From positions 1,674,001 to 1,738,000 of the forward strand of contig NZ_AP031497.1 of the NCBI RefSeq assembly GCF_042853465.1: a stretch of DNA of 64,000 bases, read 5' to 3'. Positions within the stretch are counted from its first letter, which is position 1. Each line of letters opens with the position of its first letter. Shown in pieces: positions 1-8,393 of this stretch. Origin of the DNA: Simiduia litorea (GTDB lineage Bacteria > Pseudomonadota > Gammaproteobacteria > Pseudomonadales > Cellvibrionaceae). Below the pieces are notes generated by a model. It did no database searches and had not been told where the DNA came from. It saw only the letters and a program-made list of their open reading frames with translations. The translations under genes and the position numbers were made by a program.

Positions 1-723
1 GCCCATTTACAAGAACCTTTGCAATTGTTATTGCGACAATTACAGCAGTTCCTACGTCTGCGGCAACTTATAACCCAGCGTATTTGCTGGTGTTTTTACC
101 ATGAAGATAAAACCGAAAGTCAGATAATTGTGGCTGTGCAGAGTGCGCACAGCGATACAGATGAGTTTTACCAGCTCACCTGTTTAAAATTGGAAAATCT
201 ACGCTGGTCCTCTGCTATCGAACAGGTGGGCTTGGAGGCTTTAGGTTTAACGTCGGCTGCACCTGTGGCGAAGGGATTGTTTCGCGATATGCGCGATAAA
301 AGTGATGATATTGAGCGTTTAATGAATCGCTTCTATCAACGCTTTAGCGCTCAACAATTTTGCAGTTATAGGCTGCAAGCGGAGCATTTGCCGGATAAAC
401 AGCAATGCGAACAGTTGGCGTTTGTCAGCAATAAAGTTAAGGCCGCCAGCGCTGTTGGCTTAGATGTTGATCATTGGTTATGCCCCTGGCTACTACATCC
501 GCCGCAAGCGCTTTTCATGCGCAAAAAGCAATTAATTTGGTATAGAGACGGGCTCAGGCAAGAGCTGCAGCTGGTGAGTCGCGCAGCGCGTTTTGATAGC
601 CACTGGTGGCAGCAGCGCGCGCGCAGAGATTATTTTATCGCCAAGGCACAGCAGCATTACTACAGTGTTTTTTTCTGCCAGCAGCGAGAGCAATGGTTCA
701 TGGCGGGTTTTTATGTTTGCTGA
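1..723 (+). CDS. imuB: ImuB-like Y-family polymerase homologue, C-terminal part
   Basis: The reading frame is open from base 1, so the gene begins before the window; only about 240 C-terminal residues are present. ImuB is a Y-family DNA polymerase relative that lacks polymerase activity and links DnaE2 to the sliding clamp during SOS mutagenic lesion bypass. No catalytic motif is visible because the N-terminal palm lies outside the window. The assignment rests mainly on context: the stop overlaps the dnaE2 start by 11 bases, the normal imuA-imuB-dnaE2 arrangement. The C-terminal part is rich in Gln and basic residues. Identity from this fragment alone would be uncertain. Confidence 0.75.
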   Translation, partial: AHLQEPLQLLLRQLQQFLRLRQLITQRICWCFYHEDKTESQIIVAVQSAHSDTDEFYQLTCLKLENLRWSSAIEQVGLEALGLTSAAPVAKGLFRDMRDKSDDIERLMNRFYQRFSAQQFCSYRLQAEHLPDKQQCEQLAFVSNKVKAASAVGLDVDHWLCPWLLHPPQALFMRKKQLIWYRDGLRQELQLVSRAARFDSHWWQQRARRDYFIAKAQQHYYSVFFCQQREQWFMAGFYVC

Positions 724-3700
724 GTTGCACTGCGTTAGTAATTTTAGTTTTTTACGCGGAGCCTCTCGTCCGGAAGAGTTGGTGCAGCGTGCGCACGCCT
801 TAGCCTATCAAGCTTTAGCTATTACCGATGAGTGCTCTTTTGCCGGCGTGGTTAAAGCTCATGTGGCAGCGCAGCAGCTGGATTTTCATTTGATTGTCGG
901 TAGCGAGTTTTGGTTGCAAGATAAGCAGGCGAAGCTGGCCCCAGCTCACGTGGTTTTACTGGCACCTAATCGCGCCGCCTACAGTGAAATTTCCGCGCTG
1001 ATTACCCGCGCTCGACGCCGTGCTGAAAAAGGTAGCTATCAACTTTTTTTGCAGGAATTGCAATTTGGCACCCAGCACTGCTTGGCTATTTGGTTGCCGG
1101 TGCAGGCGCAAACGGCTGAAGACTGGCTGGGCCAGAGTCGCTTACTGTCGCGTTATTTTAAGCAGCGCCTGTGGTTGGGTGTTGAGCTGTTGCAACAATC
1201 ATCGGATGAGGTCTACTACCAGCGCTGTTATCTAACCGCGAGCGAGCAGCGTATCAGTATGGTGGCGTGTAACGATGTGCATATGCATTGCCATAAACGC
1301 CAGCCCTTACAAGACGTGTTGGCAGCTACGCGCTACAACTGCTCGGTGGCTGAATTGGGTGTGCGCCGCCATGCTAATGCCGAGCGCTACTTGCGGCCGT
1401 TGGAAAAACTAAAAACGCTCTACCCGGAGGCGTTGCTACAAGAAGCTGCGCACATCGCCAGCTTGTGTCATTTTTCTATGAGCGAGCTGTGCTATGAATA
1501 CCCGCCTGAGGTGGTGCCAGAGGGGTTATCTGCAAGCGCTTATTTAGCACAGCTAACCTATGAAGGCGCAGCTTTGCGCTGGCCCAATGGCACCACCCCA
1601 GCAATGGAAAAGCAATTGCACAAGGAACTCAGCTTAATTGAAGAGTTGCACTACGAGTATTATTTTTTAACCGTGCACGATCTTGTGCGCTACGCGAGAA
1701 GCCAGCGCATTCTATGCCAAGGGCGAGGTTCTGCGGCCAACTCGGCGGTGTGTTATTGCCTGTTTATTACCGAGGTGGACCCGGCGCAAAGTGATTTATT
1801 GTTTGAGCGCTTTATATCCAAGGAGCGCAATGAGCCTCCGGACATAGATGTGGACTTTGAACATGAGCGGCGCGAGGAGGTGATCCAATATATCTACCGA
1901 AAATATAGCCGCGAGCGCGCCGCCTTAGCGGCAACGGTGATTACCTATCGGCCCAAAAGCGCGATTCGCGATGTGGGTAAGGCGTTAGGTTTAGACCCAT
2001 TGTTACTCGAGAAAATTAGCCGTAACCTAAGCTGGTGGGATAAGCCTGCGCAGATGTTGACGCGGTTGCAGGAGGCCAATATAAAATTAGAGGGGCGGTT
2101 GGTACAGCAATTTTTAGCGCTGGTGCAGGCGTTGTTGGGTTTCCCTCGGCACCTTTCTCAACACGTGGGTGGTTTTATTATCACCAAAAGTCCGATCAGC
2201 ACCTTGGTGCCGGTGGAAAATGCCGCCATGGCCGAGCGCACGGTTATTCAGTGGGATAAAGAAGACATTGAGGCCTTGGGGTTACTTAAGGTGGATGTGT
2301 TGGCATTGGGGATGCTGACCGCCATTCGAAAAATATTTGATCTCATTAATAGCTACCAAACGCCGCCGATACATCTATATCAGGTGCCGCAAGAAGATCC
2401 AAAAACTTACGCCATGTTATGCCGCGGTGACAGCGTGGGTGTTTTTCAAGTGGAGTCGCGGGCACAAATGGCCATGCTGCCTAGGCTGAAACCAAAAACG
2501 TTTTACGATTTGGTGATTGAGGTGGCTATTGTTCGGCCAGGCCCTATACAGGGTGATATGGTTCATCCCTATTTGCGCCGTCGCAATGGCGAAGAAGCTG
2601 TCGACTACCCCAACGCCGATGTAAAGGCAGTATTGGCGCGCACCTTAGGTGTGCCTATTTTCCAAGAGCAGGTGATTAAATTGGCCATGGTTGCTGCAGG
2701 CTTTAGCGGCGGAGAGGCGGATCAATTGCGGCGAGCTATGGCCAGCTGGGGGCGCAACGGCAACTTGGCAGGTTTTCGCGATAAATTAATGCAAGGCATG
2801 GCCGAGCGTGGTCACAGTGAGGATTTTGCTGAGCGTTTATTTCGCCAAATGCAAGGCTTTGGCGAGTACGGTTTTCCGGAATCACACGCCGCCAGTTTCG
2901 CCTTGTTAGTGTATGTATCGGCTTGGTTAAAGTGCCACTACCCAGCCGCATTTTATTGCGGTTTGTTAAACAGTTTACCCATGGGATTTTATTCGCCATC
3001 GCAGCTGGTGCAGGATGCACGTCGCCATCATATTAGCGTGGAAAATATAGATATTTGCGTGAGCCAATGGGATCATAGCCTGGAAAACTTTGAGGCCAAG
3101 GCCGCAGTAGAGGCGGCGCCTTCCGTGCGCTTAGGTTTTCGTTTAGTAAAAGGCTTGCGGCGAGAAGCGATTCAGCGCTGTATCGCTGCGCGGGACAAGA
3201 AACGCTTTTCCTCTTTGCAAGATTTACGGCTGCGCGCCCAGCTATCTGATGCGGAATTGGAACTGCTAGCCGGTTGTGGCGCTTTACGGCAATTCAATCA
3301 AGATCGCTTTAATGTGCATTGGGATGTCTTCGCGCTAGATCAGACGCCGCTGTTTAATCATGTGCAGTTGGCATCCACGGCGGAGTTAGCCAATAGCGAG
3401 GTGGCGCAACAGGCTTTGCCCCTGCCCCAAGCGAGCAGCTACGACACGCTCGTAATGGATTACCAAACGCACCACTTAAGTTTAACGGCTCACCCCATGC
3501 AGCTATTGCGCGAGCAGGCGGTCTTTAACGGCTGTAAAAATGCGCAAGCATTGCTAAGCGTGGCACATGGTCGCTTCGTGCGTGTTGCAGGTTTAGTGAC
3601 CGGTCGGCAGCGACCCGGCACAGCATCGGGTGTTTTGTTTATCACGCTGGAAGATGAAACCGGTAACACCAATGTCGTGGTCTGGGCATCATTGCAAGAG

Positions 3701-3853
3701 CGCTACCGACGGGCCATTCTGCAGGGGCGTTTATTGCTGGTGAAAGGGGTAGTGGAGCGCGAGGGCAGGGTGGTGCATTTAGTGGCAGGGCACATTGAAG
3801 ACCACTCGCACTTAATGCCGGAATTGTTATTGAGTTCGCGAGATTTTCATTAG
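713..3853 (+). CDS. dnaE2: Error-prone DNA polymerase DnaE2
   Basis: This 1046-residue C-family polymerase performs translesion synthesis with ImuB. The ATG at 713 is chosen over an in-frame upstream start at 593 because translation from 713 gives the typical N-terminus (MFAELHCVSNFSFLRGAS), and the resulting overlap with imuB is normal for this cassette. An N-terminal PHP domain covers roughly residues 1-200. The palm aspartates are visible in PPDIDVDFEH (about D377 and D379) and in LKVDVLALG (about D528). A helix-hairpin-helix region and a C-terminal OB fold (about 945-1030) follow. Length is normal for DnaE2. Expression is probably SOS-controlled from a promoter outside the window. Confidence 0.95.
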   Translation: MFAELHCVSNFSFLRGASRPEELVQRAHALAYQALAITDECSFAGVVKAHVAAQQLDFHLIVGSEFWLQDKQAKLAPAHVVLLAPNRAAYSEISALITRARRRAEKGSYQLFLQELQFGTQHCLAIWLPVQAQTAEDWLGQSRLLSRYFKQRLWLGVELLQQSSDEVYYQRCYLTASEQRISMVACNDVHMHCHKRQPLQDVLAATRYNCSVAELGVRRHANAERYLRPLEKLKTLYPEALLQEAAHIASLCHFSMSELCYEYPPEVVPEGLSASAYLAQLTYEGAALRWPNGTTPAMEKQLHKELSLIEELHYEYYFLTVHDLVRYARSQRILCQGRGSAANSAVCYCLFITEVDPAQSDLLFERFISKERNEPPDIDVDFEHERREEVIQYIYRKYSRERAALAATVITYRPKSAIRDVGKALGLDPLLLEKISRNLSWWDKPAQMLTRLQEANIKLEGRLVQQFLALVQALLGFPRHLSQHVGGFIITKSPISTLVPVENAAMAERTVIQWDKEDIEALGLLKVDVLALGMLTAIRKIFDLINSYQTPPIHLYQVPQEDPKTYAMLCRGDSVGVFQVESRAQMAMLPRLKPKTFYDLVIEVAIVRPGPIQGDMVHPYLRRRNGEEAVDYPNADVKAVLARTLGVPIFQEQVIKLAMVAAGFSGGEADQLRRAMASWGRNGNLAGFRDKLMQGMAERGHSEDFAERLFRQMQGFGEYGFPESHAASFALLVYVSAWLKCHYPAAFYCGLLNSLPMGFYSPSQLVQDARRHHISVENIDICVSQWDHSLENFEAKAAVEAAPSVRLGFRLVKGLRREAIQRCIAARDKKRFSSLQDLRLRAQLSDAELELLAGCGALRQFNQDRFNVHWDVFALDQTPLFNHVQLASTAELANSEVAQQALPLPQASSYDTLVMDYQTHHLSLTAHPMQLLREQAVFNGCKNAQALLSVAHGRFVRVAGLVTGRQRPGTASGVLFITLEDETGNTNVVVWASLQERYRRAILQGRLLLVKGVVEREGRVVHLVAGHIEDHSHLMPELLLSSRDFH

Positions 3854-4129
3854 TGCTTGATATTTTTTCAGTTAGATAAAATGTACGCAGGGTACAGCTA
3901 TGAACTGATGAGCAACTCAATAGTTGCGGTTAGCATCCGACTATCTCGCTTAATGTCATGGCGGGAGGTCGGCGCTATTATTCAGTCACTCAGGCGATAA
4001 CTGAATCTTTAGGATAGCCGCGCAGCCTTTGAAAGCCGCGTTTAGCGATGCAAGATTTTTTGTTGCAGTGGTGGCCTTGCAATCGCGAAACGCGCTTAAA
4101 GATAGACGCTACTTAGTTTGATGATAGTG

Positions 4130-4708
4130 TTAACGGGCGGTGAGCCCGAGTTTCGATATTTCATCCAGCCATTTTTTCCTGGAAGCGTTGGTGGAACTAA
4201 TAATGGGGCCGATCATTCTACTTTTAATGGAGCCGAAACCGACGAATTTAAGAGTGGCTGTCTTTAACTGCTTGATGGCAGGCGCGCCTTGAAACAATAC
4301 GTAATACCAAGGCGGTGTATCCATGGTCATGACGATTCGCGCCGTTTTCCCTTGCAGTAGCTTTTTGGGGATCGACTTTCCCTTCTCATACCGAAATGCG
4401 AAACCGGGTAACAACGTTCGATCAATGAGCCCCTTTAGTTTTGCTGGCAGTGCGCCCCACCAATTGGGGGTAAAAATGACGAGATGTTCACACCAGATAA
4501 GTGCTGCTTGAAAGGCTTTGAGTGAATCCTCGAGGGGTTGATCCTGAGTATACCCGTCAGGCAGATCCACATTGAACACCATGTCGGCTAGGTTTAGAAA
4601 CTTTACGTCATGTTGTTGTCGGGCAGATGTTGCGTATGCATCGGCTAACGCATTCACAAAGCTATTTGCTTTGGGGTTTGCGGCCAGTACCAATACTCGT
4701 TTGCGCAT
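4130..4708 (-). CDS. Flavodoxin-fold NAD(P)H oxidoreductase (Flavodoxin_2 family)
   Basis: This 192-residue cytosolic protein has the flavodoxin-like fold of MdaB/KefF-type quinone reductases. It starts with a beta strand and phosphate-binding loop (MRKRVLVLAANPKANSF). A central FTPNWWGALPAKLKGLIDR motif matches the family's FMN/substrate region, followed by a GKTARIVMTMDTPPWYY segment. The likely reaction is two-electron reduction of quinones or related electrophiles with NAD(P)H. It lies directly downstream of a MerR regulator gene, and a MerR-type promoter sits between the two, so it is probably the regulated target. The substrate cannot be read from the sequence. Confidence 0.8.
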   Translation of the reverse strand: MRKRVLVLAANPKANSFVNALADAYATSARQQHDVKFLNLADMVFNVDLPDGYTQDQPLEDSLKAFQAALIWCEHLVIFTPNWWGALPAKLKGLIDRTLLPGFAFRYEKGKSIPKKLLQGKTARIVMTMDTPPWYYVLFQGAPAIKQLKTATLKFVGFGSIKSRMIGPIISSTNASRKKWLDEISKLGLTAR

Positions 4709-4738
4709 TCCATGTCTCGCGTTACCTAAAGAAAGCGC

Positions 4739-4770
4739 ATTCTACCGTCTCCCCTTAAGGGGAGAGTCAA
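4739..4770 (-). promoter_or_regulatory. MerR-type promoter/operator with 20-bp spacer
   Basis: On the minus strand a -35 box TTGACT (4765-4770) and a -10 box TAGAAT (4739-4744) are separated by 20 bp. The spacer contains the perfect 16-bp palindrome CTCCCCTTAAGGGGAG (4749-4764). An over-long spacer carrying a dyad is the hallmark of promoters that MerR-family regulators activate by DNA distortion. It lies between the merR-like gene and the flavodoxin-fold gene and points at the latter, whose ATG is about 25 bases past the predicted +1. Confidence 0.85.
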
Positions 4771-4777
4771 GTGTTGG

Positions 4778-5116
4778 TTAAGGTTTTATCTGGGCATAAC
4801 AGGCATCCAAGCTGTTAATTTTTCGCTCGATATCAGTGCGCTGTTCGATGAGTTGCGCCCTTATCTCGGTCAAAAATACCTTTATGTTTTCCCAGTCTAT
4901 TTCGCCGTTGCGGTAACTGATAACCCCTTTGAGTTGAGACAACGCGACCCCAAGCTCCGTTGCCTCTTTAATTAATAGCAACAGCTCAAGGTCTTGCACT
5001 GTATAAGTTCTATAGCGCCCCAATCGTGTGGGCGGCTCAATCAAACCTTGCGCCTCATAAAAGCGAATGGCCTTGATGGATAAACCCGTTTTCTTTGCTG
5101 CTTCGCCAATATACAT
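4778..5116 (-). CDS. MerR-family transcriptional regulator
   Basis: The 112-residue protein opens with a MerR winged-helix (MYIGEAAKKTGLSIKAIRFYEAQGLI, then GRYRTYTVQDLELLLLIKEA). A dimerisation helix covers about residues 75-108. The effector-binding tail is minimal. A single cysteine near the C-terminus (about residue 106) does not match the metal-binding clusters of CueR or ZntR, so an electrophile or redox signal is possible but unproven. It lies upstream of, and on the same strand as, the flavodoxin-fold gene. The palindromic promoter at 4739-4770 is its probable binding site. Confidence 0.85.
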   Translation of the reverse strand: MYIGEAAKKTGLSIKAIRFYEAQGLIEPPTRLGRYRTYTVQDLELLLLIKEATELGVALSQLKGVISYRNGEIDWENIKVFLTEIRAQLIEQRTDIERKINSLDACYAQIKP

Positions 5117-5265
5117 AACGCGGTATCTACTGCCTAAAAGTTGGATGTTAGGGAGGCCTTGCCTTTGCTAGGCAACTTACTAATTAACACTCAGTGATTG
5201 AAAGGGTATCTGAAGTGTCGTCAGGAAACATGTGATATTTCGTTGTGGCGCGCCTTTGGTGTTGG

Positions 5266-5532
5266 CTATCCTTTAGATCTGATCGCCATGATTTTTCTAA
5301 CGCTATAAATGCCTAAAAAGTACGCGATGTATTGACCCGTTAGCATAATACTGAGCTTGGGCCAAAAATCGATTTCTTCGCTAAAAAGCCGCGTTGCTAC
5401 AATGCCGGGGTAGGCTAATAGTTTATAGCCGGGTATTGCCTCGTTAAATACCCAAAAACCTAAGCCAAATGTTAAGAAACACATTAAAACGCTTACTAGT
5501 GCCCAGCGGGCGCTAAATTTTACATCTGACAT
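5266..5532 (-). CDS. Small membrane protein, unknown function
   Basis: I do not recognise this 88-residue protein. It has two hydrophobic segments, about residues 10-30 (WALVSVLMCFLTFGLGFWVF) and 60-78 (LSIMLTGQYIAYFLGIYSV). A short loop lies between them and the tail is basic, consistent with a two-pass inner-membrane protein. It stands alone between the merR gene and the divergent SRAP gene, with a purine-rich stretch ahead of the ATG. No function is proposed. Confidence 0.55.
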   Translation of the reverse strand: MSDVKFSARWALVSVLMCFLTFGLGFWVFNEAIPGYKLLAYPGIVATRLFSEEIDFWPKLSIMLTGQYIAYFLGIYSVRKIMAIRSKG

Positions 5533-5633
5533 AAGAGGCTCTTGACGGTTCTTTATCGGTTGGCAAGGCGATTGCCCTAGTTTACCTTGGAATTATTAGT
5601 TGGCCTTGGGAATGTTGATCTTGGAGACATGCA

Positions 5634-6332
5634 ATGTGTGGTTATATCCGGCGCCACGTTGACCCGCGCACCCTGAATGATTTTTTAGCCTTACTTGGGG
5701 CTGAGGGACGTTACGAGGGCGCCGATGATGATACACCAAAGATTCAGCACTACTACCCCGCCTTTGGCGGTGATCCTACAAGAACAATCGACGGGTTGCT
5801 CATCAAAAAAGGTGGTGCATTGAAGCAGGTGGATGCGACCTGGTGGTACGACTGTCGGGACGTGGGCGGAGAACTTGAAGTCGGTCCAAGAACAACCTTC
5901 AATGCGCGTAACCTCACATCGCTCTACTGGCGCGACGCAATTCGCCATCGCCGGGCGATTGTTATTGCAACCGGCCTGGGAGAAGGAAAAAAAGTGGCTG
6001 GTAAGAATACACACTATTTGGTAACAACCCAGCGACTGATGCTTCTGGGCGCGGTTTATCAGGAGTTTCCCGGGGAAAAGTACAGCTGCGCCATCATCAC
6101 GCGAGATACCCATCCTCGGTTTGAGCCATATCATGACAAGGCTTTCCCCTTGTTTTTACCCTACAATTTGGCGTTTTTAACGTTATGGTTGAGCGACGCA
6201 GGTGACGAGCATCCGCAAATTGCTCAATTGCTATCAAATCCCAGAATTTTTACTGAGCTAAAGATTACCCCAGTCAAAACATTTAAAGGCGAACTCGCAA
6301 CCGGCCCGACTGAATACTTGCGCGCCGACTAG
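5634..6332 (+). CDS. SRAP-family protein (YedK/HMCES-like abasic-site DNA-protein crosslinker)
   Basis: SRAP proteins protect abasic sites in single-stranded DNA by forming a covalent link through the cysteine exposed after Met removal. This 232-residue protein begins MCG, giving Cys2. It retains the family's key residues: Asn90 in TFNARNL, Glu117, and His167 in YHDK. The usual G-Y/F-Y-E-W motif around the glutamate is replaced by GLGEG, so it is a divergent member. The ATG at 5634 is fixed by the need for Cys2 and has a GGAG about 8 bases upstream. It is a single gene with no visible LexA box. Confidence 0.85.
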   Translation: MCGYIRRHVDPRTLNDFLALLGAEGRYEGADDDTPKIQHYYPAFGGDPTRTIDGLLIKKGGALKQVDATWWYDCRDVGGELEVGPRTTFNARNLTSLYWRDAIRHRRAIVIATGLGEGKKVAGKNTHYLVTTQRLMLLGAVYQEFPGEKYSCAIITRDTHPRFEPYHDKAFPLFLPYNLAFLTLWLSDAGDEHPQIAQLLSNPRIFTELKITPVKTFKGELATGPTEYLRAD

Positions 6333-6376
6333 CGAGATAGGCGCTAGCAGGTTGTTGCAGGACTGTTCGTTGATTG

Positions 6377-6550
6377 TTACTGAGCCGCTCTAAGCGGTGG
6401 GCCGGTAAATTCTGCTTCGATAATCACTTCAACCTTATCACCCACGCCCATGGTAGTTCCCGGTGCTGGTATGCCCATGGTAATGCCGAAATCTGACCGG
6501 TTGAAGTGGCCTCGGGCGGAAAAGCCAATTCGACCATTGGGATCAAAGGG
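6377..6550 (-). pseudogene. Truncated yceI paralogue (last ~57 codons)
   Basis: The minus-strand translation matches the C-terminus of the intact YceI protein at 7615-8295 nearly residue for residue (for example DPNGRIGFSARGHFNRSDFG and VGDKVEVIIEAEFTGPPL) and ends at its own TAA (6377-6379). The match stops abruptly at about 6550, where a non-coding repeat begins. No start codon or signal peptide remains. This is a second yceI copy whose 5' two-thirds were lost at a recombination junction. Confidence 0.85.
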
Positions 6551-6554
6551 TCAT

Positions 6555-6594
6555 CCGTTGCCCAAATTTGCTCCTGACGAATTTGTCGAACCCG
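6555..6594. repeat. Partial copy of the tRNA-linked stem-loop repeat
   Basis: This stretch matches 15259-15298 with only a few changes, including the inverted arms AATTTG/CGAATT around TCCTG. It joins the broken yceI on the left. On the right it joins a truncated tRNA-Asp at the shared octamer CGAACCCG. Three related units lie at 14988-15304. Confidence 0.8.
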
Positions 6595-6644
6595 CGACCT
6601 CCGGCGTGACAGGCAGGCATTCTAACTAACTGATCTACCGGTCC
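6586..6644 (-). pseudogene. tRNA-Asp pseudogene (5' part through T-loop)
   Basis: Read on the minus strand it starts with GGACCGGTAG and continues through the D arm and the anticodon arm with GTC, as in the intact tRNA-Asp at 15375-15451, with about three substitutions. After the T-loop sequence GGGTTCGA it switches to the repeat instead of completing the T and acceptor stems. It therefore lacks the 3' acceptor half and cannot be functional. The flanking sequence beyond its 5' end (GCATAACCGG) also matches the intact locus. Confidence 0.85.
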
Positions 6645-6876
6645 GCATAACCGGCTAATGGGACACCCACGTTAATTTTCTCAATGGTGGTATGTTGCGA
6701 ATTTATCGTGAAAAACTGATTTGTATCAATAGTTGAAAGTACGCATCCAGTAACCTGATATTCAATTATCCAAAAGCAAAATGCCAGTTACTGTTGGTTT
6801 ATTCGGTTTTGGAATAGGTAATGTTTAATTCAGGCGCTCCAGTTAGGTCTGAATCTTTTCAGGCGCGAGGTTAGAA

Positions 6877-7425
6877 ATGGCTACTATTCTAGATCAGTTG
6901 CACACAGATCATATAAACGTGGTGAAATTGCTGGAGCTTTTCGAAAGGGAGTTAGAGGTATTAAAACGGAGTGACTCAGAGCCAAATTACTTCAAATGGC
7001 AAAATATACTGTTATATATGACGACTTACCAAGACGTTTTTCACCATCCTGCCGAAGAAAAAGTGTTCGCTTATTTGTGTATTGATGATCCTGAAGTGAG
7101 TCAGGCGGTAAAAGAGGTTGAATCGCAGCACGAAATACTTTATCAAAAGAGCGAAAGGCTTCAAGGGTTGTTAATGGATGTCGAAACAAACACCATCACC
7201 ATAGATAAGAGTGATTTACATATAGCTTGCAAAGATTACATTCACCAACTTCAAAAGCATATGAGCTTAGAGGAAGCAATTATTTTTCCTTACGCAAAAA
7301 AGCAGCTGCAAAAAAGTGACTTGGATGATCTAGATAAAAGCATCAACAAAATTAATGATCCATTATTTGGCTTAATAAAGCGTGCTGAATTCTCTGAGTT
7401 GTACCAGTGTATTTGTGAGCAATAG
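6877..7425 (+). CDS. Hemerythrin-domain protein
   Basis: This 182-residue four-helix protein carries hemerythrin-like diiron ligands: LHTDH near the N-terminus, FHHPAEEKVF, a central SQHE, and HMSLEEAIIFP, giving the H...HxxxE...H...HxxxE pattern. Such proteins bind a non-haem diiron centre and may sense or store oxygen, or protect against NO and oxidants. It has no signal peptide, so it should be cytosolic. It lies in the accessory block just right of the tRNA-Asp remnant. The role in this organism is not determined. Confidence 0.85.
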   Translation: MATILDQLHTDHINVVKLLELFERELEVLKRSDSEPNYFKWQNILLYMTTYQDVFHHPAEEKVFAYLCIDDPEVSQAVKEVESQHEILYQKSERLQGLLMDVETNTITIDKSDLHIACKDYIHQLQKHMSLEEAIIFPYAKKQLQKSDLDDLDKSINKINDPLFGLIKRAEFSELYQCICEQ

Positions 7426-7614
7426 TGTATGTTTCTTTTTATGTTAAGCGGGGCGGTTCTAGTTTTTAGAGCAATGAGCGGGATTGAGTCGGAACTGATA
7501 GGTTCTAGCTGTCTGTTTTTGCCTTCTTCTGTAGGTGACTCTGATTGTCCTAATCCTTCAAGCTGAAATTCTCATATATTGGTATCGTGGGCTGTGTATA
7601 GGTTTACATTGATT

Positions 7615-8295
7615 TCATTGAGCTATTTTGAGCGGTGGGCCGGTAAATTCTGCTTCGATAATCACTTCAACCTTATCACCCACGCCCATGGTAGTTCCCG
7701 GTGCTGGTATGCCATACCTAATCCCGAAATCTGATCGGTTAAAGTGACCCTTAGCGGAAAACCCCACTCGGCCATTTGGGTCATAGGGGTGGCCGGCATA
7801 ACCGCCGTTAAATTTCGCATCGAGAATAACCGGTTTTGTAATCCCATGGAGTGTCAGGTCGCCGGTGATTCGCACGGCGTTGGCATGTGTGGGTTCTACC
7901 TGAGTGGAGCGGAATGTGATCTGACCAAATTGGGCTGCATCCAGCCATTCGGGGCTTAGTAGTGTTTCGAGAAATCCCTCTGGCGGTGAAGGCAGCGCAA
8001 GCGAGCGTGGGTCGATAGTGGCGGTCACGCTCATTGCTTTTGGGTTGGCCGGGTCAAAATGCAGTTGCGCAGTGAAGCCTGTGAACCGCGCTGTGTATAG
8101 AGAAAAGCCCAAATGGTTGACGCGAAAGGTGAGGTCAGCATGGGAGAGGTCTATTTTATATGCGCCTGCAGGTGCTTCGGTAATAAATGCTTTGGTTGTT
8201 TCTGGGGGTTGGTTTTGTTGGGCTGATACTGAGCTTGCTGCTAGGGTAATTGCTGAGGCGATTAGGAGTAGGTGTTTTAGGGCTTTTGTTTTCAT
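7615..8295 (-). CDS. YceI-family periplasmic lipocalin-like protein
   Basis: The 226-residue product has a cleavable signal peptide (basic MKTKALK, hydrophobic LLLIASAITLAASS, cleavage near VSAQQ). A YceI domain follows: YKIDLSHADLTFRVNHLGFS, the ITGDLTLHGITKPV motif, and the NRSDFGIRYG and VEVIIEAEF strands. YceI proteins form a lipocalin-like barrel that binds isoprenoid or other amphipathic molecules in the periplasm. A broken paralogue of its 3' end lies at 6377-6550. There is no partner gene such as a cytochrome b561 nearby. Confidence 0.9.
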   Translation of the reverse strand: MKTKALKHLLLIASAITLAASSVSAQQNQPPETTKAFITEAPAGAYKIDLSHADLTFRVNHLGFSLYTARFTGFTAQLHFDPANPKAMSVTATIDPRSLALPSPPEGFLETLLSPEWLDAAQFGQITFRSTQVEPTHANAVRITGDLTLHGITKPVILDAKFNGGYAGHPYDPNGRVGFSAKGHFNRSDFGIRYGIPAPGTTMGVGDKVEVIIEAEFTGPPLKIAQ

Positions 8296-8393
8296 GGGGT
8301 GGCTCGGCTGTAATAGGTTAAAAGTAGTTAACGATTAGGCTGGCACTCAAATATCTTTTGGCCTCTAGGTTCAAACATTTCGATGCCCGGCAG

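Noticed and set aside
2736..3020. Minus-strand open frame within dnaE2
   Set aside because: A shadow of the dnaE2 coding frame with no start signal or domain.
5580..5633. LexA operator upstream of the SRAP gene
   Set aside because: No CTG-N10-CAG type sequence with the expected AT-rich core was found.
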